Shown here in pieces: positions 17,116 to 24,933 of a stretch of DNA of 64,000 nucleotides (the stretch's first letter is position 1; each line of letters opens with the position of its first letter). The stretch covers positions 372,001-436,000 of the forward strand of contig NZ_JBGCCU010000007.1 in NCBI RefSeq assembly GCF_041261445.1, written 5' to 3'. The position numbers and the translations under genes are program-made. The notes under the pieces were generated by a model, which was given only the letters and a program-made list of their open reading frames with translations, was not told the DNA's origin and made no database searches. This DNA comes from Catenulispora sp. EB89 (GTDB lineage: Bacteria > Actinomycetota > Actinomycetes > Streptomycetales > Catenulisporaceae).

Positions 17116-17280
17116 GATCGGACTGTACGGGGATCGCCGCGATCGGGCTCGCCTTTTCCGGGCGAGCGCACGGGCCTGAAAGCCGGCCATCGTTCGAGCC
17201 TTGTTTACTCGCCGCATCCATGGCCATAAGGAGCCGGTTCGAACGCAGAAACCGATAATTCAGCTGCCCAGGAGGCTCAG

Positions 17281-17355
17281 ATGTACATCAGCGTAGGCGC
17301 CATTGTCCTCATACTCATCATCGTCCTTGTCGTGATGATGATGCGGCGGCGCTAG
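17281..17355 (+). CDS. 24-residue single-span membrane peptide
   Basis: A complete tiny gene: ATG, 24 codons, TAG. An AGGAGG at 17270-17275 lies five bases before the start, one of the best ribosome sites in the window. The peptide begins MYISVG, has an unbroken hydrophobic helix AIVLILIIVLVVMMM and ends RRR, so it would insert in the membrane with its basic end in the cytoplasm. The ATT, ATA, GTA and CTT codons are less GC-rich than usual. It stands 57 bases before the anti-sigma-type kinase gene and may share its transcript. The function is unknown; many bacterial peptides of this size tune membrane complexes. Confidence 0.7.
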   Translation: MYISVGAIVLILIIVLVVMMMRRR

Positions 17356-17412
17356 GTCGCGCCTGGTGATCGACGGCTGCCTGTAAACGAAGTACCGCCG
17401 GAGAGCAGACAC

Positions 17413-17859
17413 ATGGATCCTGAAGCACAATCCGAGCGAGCATCCTCCGTGGCGGACGCGGTGGAGAGCGTGTTGATCCAGGTGCCCGCCGACCCCGACT
17501 ACCTGGCCGTCATCCGGTCGGCCGCCGCGCACGTCGCGACGCGGTTCGGGTGCACGCTGCCGGAGGTCGCCGACCTGCGGCTGGCGGTCGACGAGGCTTC
17601 CGGCCTGCTGCTGCGCCACACGGTCCGGGACGGACAGGCCGCCGACGGCGCGGGTGTCGGCGACCTGGAGTGCCGCTTCGTCCTCGACCCCTCGACGCTG
17701 CGGGTCGTGCTCGGCCGCCGGGCCCGGGACTCGGCGCCACCGCAGAGTGACGAGTTCGGATGGGCGATCCTGTCCGCGCTGGTGGACGACATCGTCTGGC
17801 GCGCCGAGGGCTCGACGGTGCAGGTGGAGATTCTGAAGCGCCGTGCGGCTGAGACGTGA
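17413..17859 (+). CDS. RsbW-like ATP-binding anti-sigma factor/serine kinase
   Basis: A 148-residue protein of the GHKL HATPase_c_2 family. The N box appears as LPEVADLRLAVDEASGLLLRH (Glu with the usual Asn position occupied by Ser or Gly), and the C terminus has FGWAILSALVDDIVW, matching G-box regions of RsbW/SpoIIAB proteins. These kinases bind a stress sigma factor and phosphorylate an anti-anti-sigma partner. Neither partner is next door, so it acts at a distance. The altered N-box asparagine could weaken nucleotide binding. The call as a family member is firm; the sigma target is unknown. Confidence 0.8.
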   Translation: MDPEAQSERASSVADAVESVLIQVPADPDYLAVIRSAAAHVATRFGCTLPEVADLRLAVDEASGLLLRHTVRDGQAADGAGVGDLECRFVLDPSTLRVVLGRRARDSAPPQSDEFGWAILSALVDDIVWRAEGSTVQVEILKRRAAET

Positions 17860-17968
17860 GTCAGCGAACGCTACCGCCGCGTTGGCGAAGCGGCTCGGGA
17901 ACGCGCCGCAGCCAGGGCCGCCGACATGCCTACCGGCTGGTCACCGTCACTGGAGCCCGCGCCTCACC

Positions 17969-19237
17969 TCAGATCTGGCCGCGCAGCATCCGCAGCAGGT
18001 GGTCGAGCACCCGCCCGCCGCTGGTGCGAAGCCCGTCGTGCTCGTACTCGTTCGTCGCCCACAGCCGCAGACCCCTGATGGCCTCGGCGGTCGGTAGCGA
18101 GTACGTGGCATCGACGTACATGTCGTCGAGGTACAGGGCGGCAACCACCGGAACCTCGTTCGCGGCCAGGCGCTGAGGATCGTAGAGGTCGGGCCAGTCC
18201 TCGCGGGCGGCCAACGCCTCGGCGGCCGCGCGCAGCGGCGCGAGGCAGGGCTGGTCGAACTGCCACGGGTAGGTCATCTCGCCGGTGAACAGCACCGGGT
18301 CGTCGCCGGCCAACGCCATGCGGGCGTCGAACTGGGGAAACTCGGCGCGGACTCGCTCGGCCGCCCAGTTCGTCGCTCCGGTGCTGCTCTGGGCGTAGGA
18401 GAGCTCGTGCATGAGCGGGTTCAGCGGCAGTTGGGCGTAGCTGAGGAGAGCCGCGGCGCGGGCGAGGAAGCCGTCGGACAACTCCGCTCCGGCCCAGGTG
18501 TTCTCGAGCAGGTAGTGCAGCACGTCCGCGCCGTCGCCCGCGCCGAGCATCAGCCCGAGTGACTGGAAGGCCTCGACGGTCAGCAAGGATCCGTCCGGCA
18601 GCGCCGCCGGACGCTCGATCAGGTGCGCGGCGACGCGGCGGACCGCGGCGGCGTCCTGCGGGTACCGGCGATAGAAAGCGGTGTTCTTGCGGTGCACGCG
18701 CGAATAGGTGGCGCGGTAGACGTCGTCGGCGGCGATGCGCAGTCCGGGAAGGCCGCCGGTGATGATCGCCTCGCGCAGGCCCTCGGGCGCGAGCGAGAGG
18801 TAGGTGACGGCGCACATGCCGCCGAAGCTCTGGCCGAGCACCGACCACGGTTCGTCGGTCAGCTCGCGCCTGATCAGTTCGGCGTCGCGGACGATGGAGT
18901 CGGCGCGGAAGTGCGCGAGGTAGTCGGCCTGCGCGGCGGGCTCGCCGCGGGCCGGGAGCGTCTGGCGGGTGATCGGGCTGGAGCGGCCGGTGCCGCGCTG
19001 GTCGAGCAGGAGGACGCGGTAGTCGTCGAGGGCGCGGTCCAGCCAGGAGTCCCGGCCGACCGGACGCGGCGGCACCATGCCGGGGCCGCCTTGCAGGAAC
19101 AGCAGCCAGGGCAGCCGCTCGCGTTCGCGTCCGGCGGCCACCACCTCGCGCGCGTAGACCTCGGTGTGCTCGCCTTCGGGCTGATCGTGGTCGAGGGGGA
19201 CGGAGAAGAGATGATCGGTCAGCGTGACACCGGGCAT
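17969..19237 (-). CDS. alpha/beta-hydrolase, proline iminopeptidase-like (S33)
   Basis: A 422-residue serine hydrolase with the S33 signature: LLFLQGGPG (oxyanion GGPG), LLLDQRGTGRSS, and the nucleophile elbow GQSFGG with the catalytic Ser near residue 149. No signal peptide is seen, so it is likely cytoplasmic. It would release N-terminal proline or hydrophobic residues from peptides, though several members act on esters or amides of natural products. AGGAG precedes the ATG. It follows the DMT exporter on the same strand after 69 bases, so the two may be co-transcribed. Confidence 0.88.
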   Translation of the reverse strand: MPGVTLTDHLFSVPLDHDQPEGEHTEVYAREVVAAGRERERLPWLLFLQGGPGMVPPRPVGRDSWLDRALDDYRVLLLDQRGTGRSSPITRQTLPARGEPAAQADYLAHFRADSIVRDAELIRRELTDEPWSVLGQSFGGMCAVTYLSLAPEGLREAIITGGLPGLRIAADDVYRATYSRVHRKNTAFYRRYPQDAAAVRRVAAHLIERPAALPDGSLLTVEAFQSLGLMLGAGDGADVLHYLLENTWAGAELSDGFLARAAALLSYAQLPLNPLMHELSYAQSSTGATNWAAERVRAEFPQFDARMALAGDDPVLFTGEMTYPWQFDQPCLAPLRAAAEALAAREDWPDLYDPQRLAANEVPVVAALYLDDMYVDATYSLPTAEAIRGLRLWATNEYEHDGLRTSGGRVLDHLLRMLRGQI

Positions 19238-19306
19238 GGGGGCTCCTTTGCGACAGTGGAATGATCTTGATAAGGGCTTCGGGATACGTCAAGCGCCGTG
19301 ATGGCG

Positions 19307-20236
19307 TCAACCGCGCCTCGGCTGAGTGAGGATGCTGATGGCGTTGGCCGCGATGATCGCCGCGATGCTCAGCCAGGCGATCACGTCGAGTCTCTGTCCC
19401 AGAACGAGCGTACCGACGACCGCGGCGAGCACCGGGTTGACGCTCATGAACAGTCCGAACGCCTGAGCGGGAACGCGGCGCAGCGTGAACAGGTCCGCGA
19501 GGAACGGCACGGCGGAGGACAGGACCCCGGCCGTGACAGCCGCACCGACCGCACCGGCGGAAGGCGTGTGGTGCACGGCGACGCCGGCCCCGAGCGGCAC
19601 GTAGACCAGGGCGGACAGCCCCGCCGCGGCCGCCGTGCCCTGCGCACCGGGGATGCGCTGCCCGATGGAACGGTTGAGAAGGATGTAGAAGGCCCAGCAG
19701 GCGGCGGCGAGCAGGGCGAGCCCCATGCCGAGGTAGTCGGCGGTGGGACGCGGACGCATCAGCGCGACGACCCCCGCCGCGGCGAGGACGGCGCAGGCCA
19801 GGTCCACGCGTCTGCGCGAGCCGGCCAGCGCGATCGTGAGGGGGCCGAGGAACTCCAGGGTGACCGCCTCGCCGAGACCGATCCGGTCGATCGCGGTGTA
19901 GAGCGACAGGTTCACCACGCCGAAGACGGCCGCGAGCAGCAGCACCGGCCCCCACTGGTGCCGCGTGAAGGACCGAAGGCGGGGCCGGCCGACGGCGAGC
20001 AGCACCGCCGCCGCGACGTACTGCCGGATCGCGACGACGCCGACCGGGCCGAGCGCCGCGAAGGCCAGCGACCCGATCGCGGCGCCGAGCTGGGTCGAGA
20101 GGCCGCTGGCGAGCATCGTGCAGACCCCGGCCAAGGGCACGCTGCCGGGCGTGGCGCCGGGTGTGGCGCCGGGCCCGACACCACGCTTCGTGGGGAGGAC
20201 GGCGCGGTCCGCGGCGCGAGTGGGGGCTGCTGGCAT
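19307..20236 (-). CDS. EamA/DMT-family exporter (RhtA-like)
   Basis: A 309-residue protein with ten predicted transmembrane segments in two EamA halves. The halves are joined near VDLACAVLAAAGVVALMRP. GLGEAVTLEFLGPL and SVNPVLAAVVGTLVLGQRL are the conserved RhtA/YedA-type stretches. It would export an amino acid or small metabolite by proton exchange. The N terminus before residue 28 is a Pro/Gly/Thr tail. It is divergent from a LysR regulator 68 bases away, which probably controls it. The pairing with the downstream peptidase-like gene could couple hydrolysis and efflux, but that is inference. Confidence 0.88.
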   Translation of the reverse strand: MPAAPTRAADRAVLPTKRGVGPGATPGATPGSVPLAGVCTMLASGLSTQLGAAIGSLAFAALGPVGVVAIRQYVAAAVLLAVGRPRLRSFTRHQWGPVLLLAAVFGVVNLSLYTAIDRIGLGEAVTLEFLGPLTIALAGSRRRVDLACAVLAAAGVVALMRPRPTADYLGMGLALLAAACWAFYILLNRSIGQRIPGAQGTAAAAGLSALVYVPLGAGVAVHHTPSAGAVGAAVTAGVLSSAVPFLADLFTLRRVPAQAFGLFMSVNPVLAAVVGTLVLGQRLDVIAWLSIAAIIAANAISILTQPRRG

Positions 20237-20273
20237 GCGTCGATCCTGTGCCGCGCCGGACCGTGCGCAAAAT

Positions 20274-20297
20274 GCATACAGCTCGTCGGCTATACGC
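20274..20297. promoter_or_regulatory. imperfect inverted repeat, candidate LysR box
   Basis: Arms at 20274-20283 and 20288-20297 pair at eight of ten positions around a short centre, between the DMT and LysR starts. The TACGCT at 20293-20298 could serve as the -10 of a leaderless LysR mRNA. Confidence 0.4.
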
Positions 20298-20304
20298 TTT
20301 GGTT

Positions 20305-21156
20305 ATGGATGTCGAGCTGCGTCAGCTGCGCTGCCTCATCGCGATCGTGGACGAGGGCACGTTCACCGACGCCGCGATCTCTTTGGGCGTCTCCCAGGCT
20401 GCGGTCTCCCGCACGCTCTCAGCGCTCGAGAAGCGCCTCGGCGTACGGCTGCTGCGCCGCACGTCCCGCGAAACCTCGCCGACCGCGGTCGGACTGCGCG
20501 TCGTGGCGCACGCCCGGCGCGTGCTGGCCGAGGTCGACAACCTGGTGCAGGAGGCGAGGTCGGGCCACGCCGAACTACGGATCGGCCACGCCTGGTCGGC
20601 ACTGGGCCGACGCACACTCGCCTTCCAACACCGGTGGCGGGAAGCGCACCCGGAGACGCAGATGCACCTGCTCCGCATCAACTCCCCGACCGCCGGCCTG
20701 GCCGAGGGCACCGCGGACCTGGCGGTCATCCGTCGGCCGCTGGAGGACCGCCGTTTCGAGGGCGCCATCGTGGGTCTGGAAACTCGCTGGTGCGCCCTGG
20801 CCGCCTCCGACCCCCTGGCGCGGCGCCGCTCGGTGCGCCTGGCCGATCTCAGCAGCCGCGTGCTGCTCGTCGACCAGCGCACCGGAACGACCAGCGCGGA
20901 TCTGTGGCCCGCGGACGCGCGCCCCGCGACCCAGGAGAGCCGCGACATCGACGACTGGCTCACGGTCATCGCCACCGGCCGCTGCGTGGGGGTCACCGCG
21001 CAGGCCGTCGTCGACCAGTATCCCCGGCCCGGCATCGTCTACCTGCCGGTGCGCGACGCCGAACCGGTCGCCGTACGACTGACCTGGTGGCGCGACGACC
21101 CCCACCCGGCCACCCGCGCCGTGCTCGAGCTTCTTGCCGAGCTCTATCGCACCTGA
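20305..21156 (+). CDS. LysR-family transcriptional regulator
   Basis: A 283-residue regulator with the classic N-terminal helix-turn-helix (LRQLRCLIAIVDEGTFTDAAISLGVSQAAVSRTLSALEKRLG, residues about 5-46) and a periplasmic-binding-type effector domain. The effector domain is recognisable at LRIGHAWSALGRRTLAFQ and VIATGRCVGVTAQAV. I set the start at ATG 20305, where the family begins. There is no ribosome site, but a TAnnnT hexamer six bases upstream suggests a leaderless message. It is divergent from the DMT exporter and likely controls it. Confidence 0.93.
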   Translation: MDVELRQLRCLIAIVDEGTFTDAAISLGVSQAAVSRTLSALEKRLGVRLLRRTSRETSPTAVGLRVVAHARRVLAEVDNLVQEARSGHAELRIGHAWSALGRRTLAFQHRWREAHPETQMHLLRINSPTAGLAEGTADLAVIRRPLEDRRFEGAIVGLETRWCALAASDPLARRRSVRLADLSSRVLLVDQRTGTTSADLWPADARPATQESRDIDDWLTVIATGRCVGVTAQAVVDQYPRPGIVYLPVRDAEPVAVRLTWWRDDPHPATRAVLELLAELYRT

Positions 21157-21217
21157 CCACGAGCGCGAGCCGAGCCCGAGCCCGAGAGCGCATCATGGGC
21201 GACTCGCGGGGATCGGT

Positions 21218-21655
21218 TCAGTCCCAGCCGATGCTCTCGTCGAGGGTTTCGCTGCGCTCCGTCAGACTGAACCAGTTCCCTGAGTCGTCACGGAACAGGG
21301 CTTCGACACCGTACGGACGCTTCTTCGGCGGCTGGACGAACTCGACGCCGCGGGCGGACAGTTCCTCGTAGGCGGCCTGGCAGTCGTCGGTGCCGATCAC
21401 GCCGGCGCCGAGCACGCCCTTGGCGACCAGCGTCCTGAGCTGCTCGGCCGACTCCGGGTCGACCGCCGGCGGTCCGGGCTTCATCAGCGCCAGCTCGAGG
21501 TCGGGCTGGCCCTCGGCACCGACCGTCACCCAGCGCGCGTCCGGGCCCATCCGGGTGTCGCTGCGTACCTCGAACCCCAGCTTCTTCGTGTAGAAATCCA
21601 GAGCCGAGTCCTGGTCGAGGACCCAGATGGTGGAGATCTTCAGCCCGGTGATCAT
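21218..21655 (-). CDS. VOC (glyoxalase/bleomycin-resistance) family protein
   Basis: A 145-residue single-domain VOC protein with two beta-alpha-beta-beta-beta modules. The first starts KISTIWVLDQDSALDFYTKKLGFEV, and the second ends EALFRDDSGNWFSLTE with the metal-ligand Glu position. It resembles the PhnB/YdeM-type actinobacterial subgroup usually of unknown substrate. It is the last gene of a three-gene operon with an AraC regulator and an FSH hydrolase, 47 bases after the AraC stop. Confidence 0.85.
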   Translation of the reverse strand: MITGLKISTIWVLDQDSALDFYTKKLGFEVRSDTRMGPDARWVTVGAEGQPDLELALMKPGPPAVDPESAEQLRTLVAKGVLGAGVIGTDDCQAAYEELSARGVEFVQPPKKRPYGVEALFRDDSGNWFSLTERSETLDESIGWD

Positions 21656-21702
21656 GCGCGTTCCTTTCGTCGGGGAGGCGCCGGAGCGCCCGTGGAGCCA
21701 AG

Positions 21703-22164
21703 TTAGGACGCCGGGGGATCATCCGCCTTCTCGAAAGTTGCGCCGGGGTTCCGGAAGCCGCCGGCCCACAGCAGGACGAAGCAGCCGGGGATCGGTGCGG
21801 GCCGGTCGCGCAGTGCCGCCTGCCGGAACTCGGTCGGTGTCTGCCCAGTGACCTGCTTGAACCGGGTGCAGAAGCTGCCCAGGCTCTCGAAGCCGACGGC
21901 CACGCAGATCTCCGTGACGGTGAGGTTGGCGCTGCGCAGCAGTTCCTGTGAGCGCTCGACCCGGCGCCGGGACAGGTACTGCCCCGGGGTTTCGGCGTAG
22001 GCCTGCTTGAACAGCCGGATGAAGTGATAGCGCGAGTAGCCCGCGTGCGCGGCGACGGCGTCCAGGTCGATCGGCTCAGCCCAGTCCCGGTCCATGAGGT
22101 CCTTCGCGCGCCGCAGCAGCCGCAGGCGCGCGAGGTTCTCATCGGCGGACGGGGTGCCGATCAT
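21703..22164 (-). CDS. short AraC-family transcriptional regulator
   Basis: A 153-residue protein that is almost entirely the double helix-turn-helix domain of AraC regulators: IDLDAVAAHAGYSRYHFIRLFKQAYAETPGQYL, then ITVTEICVAVGFESLGSFCTRFK-like second helix pair and the GQTPTEFR end. It lacks a separate sensory domain, as in SoxS/MarA-type proteins. A short C-terminal extension follows. Its start overlaps the hydrolase stop by four bases (ATGA), so it is translated from the same mRNA. It likely controls this operon. Confidence 0.9.
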   Translation of the reverse strand: MIGTPSADENLARLRLLRRAKDLMDRDWAEPIDLDAVAAHAGYSRYHFIRLFKQAYAETPGQYLSRRRVERSQELLRSANLTVTEICVAVGFESLGSFCTRFKQVTGQTPTEFRQAALRDRPAPIPGCFVLLWAGGFRNPGATFEKADDPPAS

Positions 22165-22751
22165 GGCTCCAGTCTGTCACGCGCGCGGTCCAGGAACCGG
22201 GTGAGGCCGTCGACCACCGCGGGGGTGTTCGGGACGACGTGGCCCCCGCCGTGGGTGAGGATCACGGGATCGACGAACTGCTCGGCGAGGTCCCGGGACT
22301 CGGGCGGGGGGATGACCCGGTCGGCGTGGCCGATGATGTGGACCGACGGGACGGTGAACCGGGAGCGGTAGATCTCGGCGTGTTCTGGTGCGTCGTTCTT
22401 GAAGCCGCCGACCATGACCGCGAAGTCGAACGCGATCGGCGACTGCGGGTCGCCGAGCTGCGCGCCCCGCATCCCGGCCAGGAGTCCGGTCATCGCAGCG
22501 CCCTGGCTGAAGCCGAAGACGCCGTCGAATCGGGGCTGTGCGGCGAACAGGTCCAGGGCCCACGCGCGGCTGCGGTCCCAGCCGCGCGCGGGGGAGTGCC
22601 ACCAGCCGAAGTCCCGCTCGGCCAGCGACGGGGCGTCGACGTGGACGAACTCCACGCCGCGCAGGGACGAGGCCAGCGGGTGCAGCTGCCGGCGCAGGAT
22701 GTCGGCGCTGCCGTGGTAGCCGTGCAGGGCCAGGATGCGAAGGTCACGCAT
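22161..22751 (-). CDS. FSH1-type serine hydrolase
   Basis: A 196-residue alpha/beta-hydrolase of the FSH family. It starts MRDLRILALHGYHGSADILRRQL, has the nucleophile elbow GFSQGA, a late aspartate in HIIGHADRVIPP, and a catalytic His in LTHGGGHVVP. These enzymes cleave esters; the substrate is unknown. I chose ATG 22751 with GGAGG eight bases upstream over a TTG five codons earlier. It leads the operon with AraC and VOC genes. Confidence 0.88.
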   Translation of the reverse strand: MRDLRILALHGYHGSADILRRQLHPLASSLRGVEFVHVDAPSLAERDFGWWHSPARGWDRSRAWALDLFAAQPRFDGVFGFSQGAAMTGLLAGMRGAQLGDPQSPIAFDFAVMVGGFKNDAPEHAEIYRSRFTVPSVHIIGHADRVIPPPESRDLAEQFVDPVILTHGGGHVVPNTPAVVDGLTRFLDRARDRLEP

Positions 22752-22796
22752 GGGAAAGCCCTCCAAGGGGGCGGCAGCGTCGATGACGGATCAGGG

Positions 22797-23507
22797 CTAC
22801 TTCAGTTCGGTCGGGCAGATGATGGTGGCGCGCGCGATGGTGTGGCCTGCGATGGTGAAGCCGAGGAAGGCGCCGCTGGCGTCCGCGCCGACGCCGGACT
22901 TCGGGACGTCCAGTGCGGTGACGGTGATGTAGTAGTAGTGCTTGCCGCTGCCCTTCGGCGGGGCGCCGCCGACGTAGCGGTGCATCCCGGCGTCGCCGCC
23001 GAGCTCCAGCGCACCGGCCGGCAGCGCGGTGCTGTTCGGCGCGCCGGCGTTCAGCGGCAGGGAGGTGGTGCCGGCCGGGATGTCGGCCACGACCCAGTGC
23101 CAGAAACCGCTTCCGGTCGGGGCCTGCGGGTCGTACATGGTGACCACGAAGCTCTTGGTCGCCTTGGGGAAGCCCGACCACGACAGCTCCGGCGAGACGT
23201 CCTTGCCGCCGGGGGCTCCGAACAGGCCGGACAGCTGGGCGGCCGGCAGCGGTCTGCCGTTCTTCACGGTGGTGCTGTCGACGTCGAAGGACGGTACGTG
23301 CGGCAAGTACTGGTATGGGTTGGGCCCGGGGGTGTCGTGCGTGCCCCTGGCGTCCGCGGCCAGCGCCACACCGGCCGGCGCGGCAGCTGCGGCCTGCTTG
23401 GCCGCCGGGTGGCCGGCACCGCAGGCGGCGGTGAGCGCGAGCAGACCCGCGCACCCTGAGACGGTCAACGCGCGCACCGTGCGGTGCGGGAAGCGACCGG
23501 AAGACAT
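22797..23507 (-). CDS. PEBP/YbhB-YbcL-family lipoprotein
   Basis: A 236-residue lipoprotein. The signal peptide ends in the lipobox LTAAC with Cys29, followed by an Ala-rich linker. The phosphatidylethanolamine-binding-protein domain shows MYDPQAPTGSGFWHWVVADIP and GGDAGMHRYVGGAPPKGSGKHYYYITVTALD, the two conserved anion-pocket regions. Such proteins bind phospho-head-groups or small anions; the bacterial role is unclear. I chose ATG 23507 because GGAG lies eight bases upstream. A LysR gene is divergent from it. Confidence 0.9.
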   Translation of the reverse strand: MSSGRFPHRTVRALTVSGCAGLLALTAACGAGHPAAKQAAAAAPAGVALAADARGTHDTPGPNPYQYLPHVPSFDVDSTTVKNGRPLPAAQLSGLFGAPGGKDVSPELSWSGFPKATKSFVVTMYDPQAPTGSGFWHWVVADIPAGTTSLPLNAGAPNSTALPAGALELGGDAGMHRYVGGAPPKGSGKHYYYITVTALDVPKSGVGADASGAFLGFTIAGHTIARATIICPTELK

Positions 23508-23588
23508 AGTGGACTCCGTGATCATCAAGTGGCTCAGCGTGCTGCCGAACCGATGCGTTCATCCTCCGCGCACGGTTCCCATATGTCC

Positions 23589-23602
23589 AACTTGTAGAAG
23601 TT
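23589..23602. promoter_or_regulatory. palindrome, candidate LysR operator
   Basis: AACTT and AAGTT flank GTAG as a perfect five-base dyad, 22 bases upstream of the LysR start and in the divergent promoter region with the PEBP lipoprotein gene. Confidence 0.5.
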
Positions 23603-23624
23603 CTGATTGCGATAACCTGGATGC

Positions 23625-24524
23625 ATGGCAGTCACTCTGCGTCAACTCGAGTACTTCGTCGCCGTCGTCGACACCGGATCCTTCACCGCGGCCGCCGCTG
23701 AGCTGCACGTCTCGCAGCCCGGTCTGTCGCACCAGATCCAGGCGCTGGAACGAGAGCTGGGCGGCCCGCTCCTGGAACGCCTGCCGCGCGACATCCGCCT
23801 CACCCCGGCGGGCCGGACGGCTCTGCCGCACGCCCGGGCCAGCCTCGCCCACGCCGAGCGCACGGCGAGCGCGGCCAAGCGTGCCTCGGGGGTGGACGCC
23901 GGCGAGCTGCACGTCGGCACGCTGTACTCGATCAGCGTCGGGGTCCTGCCCAAGGCCCTGCGTCACTGGCGCGCGAGCTACCCGGACGTCCAGGTCCGCC
24001 TCGTCGAGTTCCGCCGCACCGAAGACCTCATCGCCGCCATGGAAGCCGGGCAGGCCGACGTCGCGGTCGGCCCCACCCCGCCGAACTGGAGCGGCCCGGT
24101 CGCGGCGATCGGCGTCGAGGAGTTCGTCGTCGCCGCTCCGGCCGACACCGATCTGGGACCGGCCGGGGACACCGTCCGCCTCGCCGACCTGGCCGGACGG
24201 CACTGGGTGCACTTCACCCCGCCGAGCGGACTGTGCGACATCCTCGACGCCGCCTGCGGCGCGGCCGGCTTCGAACCGCTCCCGGCGATCCGCACCGAAC
24301 AGGCGCCCTCGGCCCTGTCGCTCGCCGAGGAGGGACTGGGGCTGACGCTCGTCCCGGGCAACGTCGTACCACCGGGCTTCGCCGGCCGGCTGCTGTGGCC
24401 GGAGCCGCCGGTCAGCCGCGAACTGTCGGTCTACACGCGGGTCCGGCCGGACCCGATCACCGCCGCTTTCGTCGCGGCCATCACTGGGAGCATGCTGGCC
24501 ACGCCGTCGTATCTGCGCGGCTGA
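23625..24524 (+). CDS. LysR-family transcriptional regulator
   Basis: A 299-residue LysR protein: LRQLEYFVAVVDTGSFTAAAAELHVSQPGLSHQIQALERELG forms the N-terminal DNA-binding domain. The effector domain begins GELHVGTLYSISVGVLP and has the DVAVGPTPP and SLAEEGLGLTLVP regions. TAACCT six bases before the ATG and the lack of a ribosome site suggest a leaderless transcript. It probably regulates the divergent PEBP lipoprotein through the dyad at 23589-23602. Confidence 0.92.
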   Translation: MAVTLRQLEYFVAVVDTGSFTAAAAELHVSQPGLSHQIQALERELGGPLLERLPRDIRLTPAGRTALPHARASLAHAERTASAAKRASGVDAGELHVGTLYSISVGVLPKALRHWRASYPDVQVRLVEFRRTEDLIAAMEAGQADVAVGPTPPNWSGPVAAIGVEEFVVAAPADTDLGPAGDTVRLADLAGRHWVHFTPPSGLCDILDAACGAAGFEPLPAIRTEQAPSALSLAEEGLGLTLVPGNVVPPGFAGRLLWPEPPVSRELSVYTRVRPDPITAAFVAAITGSMLATPSYLRG

Positions 24525-24662
24525 TCGGCACGCACTCAGCCGAGGAACACTCGCGCAGCAGGACCCTGCTCAGGGTGATCCAGGGCGTCATCGCCGATGG
24601 ACTGGCAGGGCGTGGGAATGGGCAGAACCGCCTGCCGTTGTCGAGCGCGATCAGCATGGCGC

Positions 24663-24795
24663 CGTCGACCGTCGACCGCCGACCGCCGACCGCCGACCGC
24701 CGACCGCCGCGGATGCCTGATGCCTGATGCCTGATGCCGGATGCCGGATGCCGGATGCCGGATCCTGGATCCCGGATGCCAGCGGCCAGCGGCCA
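24663..24795. repeat. phase-locked heptanucleotide array, 19 units of three types
   Basis: Nineteen consecutive seven-base units run without a break. Seven are of the CGTCGAC/CGCCGAC type (24663-24711), ten of the GATGCCT/GATGCCG/GATCCYG type (24712-24781) and two are GCGGCCA (24782-24795). Because seven is not a multiple of three, every frame cycles through all registers, so the array is unlikely to be selected as protein. The rest of 24525-24933 shows no gene. Confidence 0.9.
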
Positions 24796-24933
24796 GCACG
24801 TCCTCGCCGCGCAGATCCGGGACTCGGGACTCGAGCGGGCGGCCGGCCTCGGCGCACCGGCCGCCCTTCTCCTGGCTGGATCGGCCAGAGCCTTGAGCCG
24901 CGGAAGGCTACCGGGCCCCGGTCGGCTGTGCTC

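Noticed and set aside
24663-24795. CRISPR array
   Set aside because: Units are seven bases long and contiguous, with no spacers and no cas genes.
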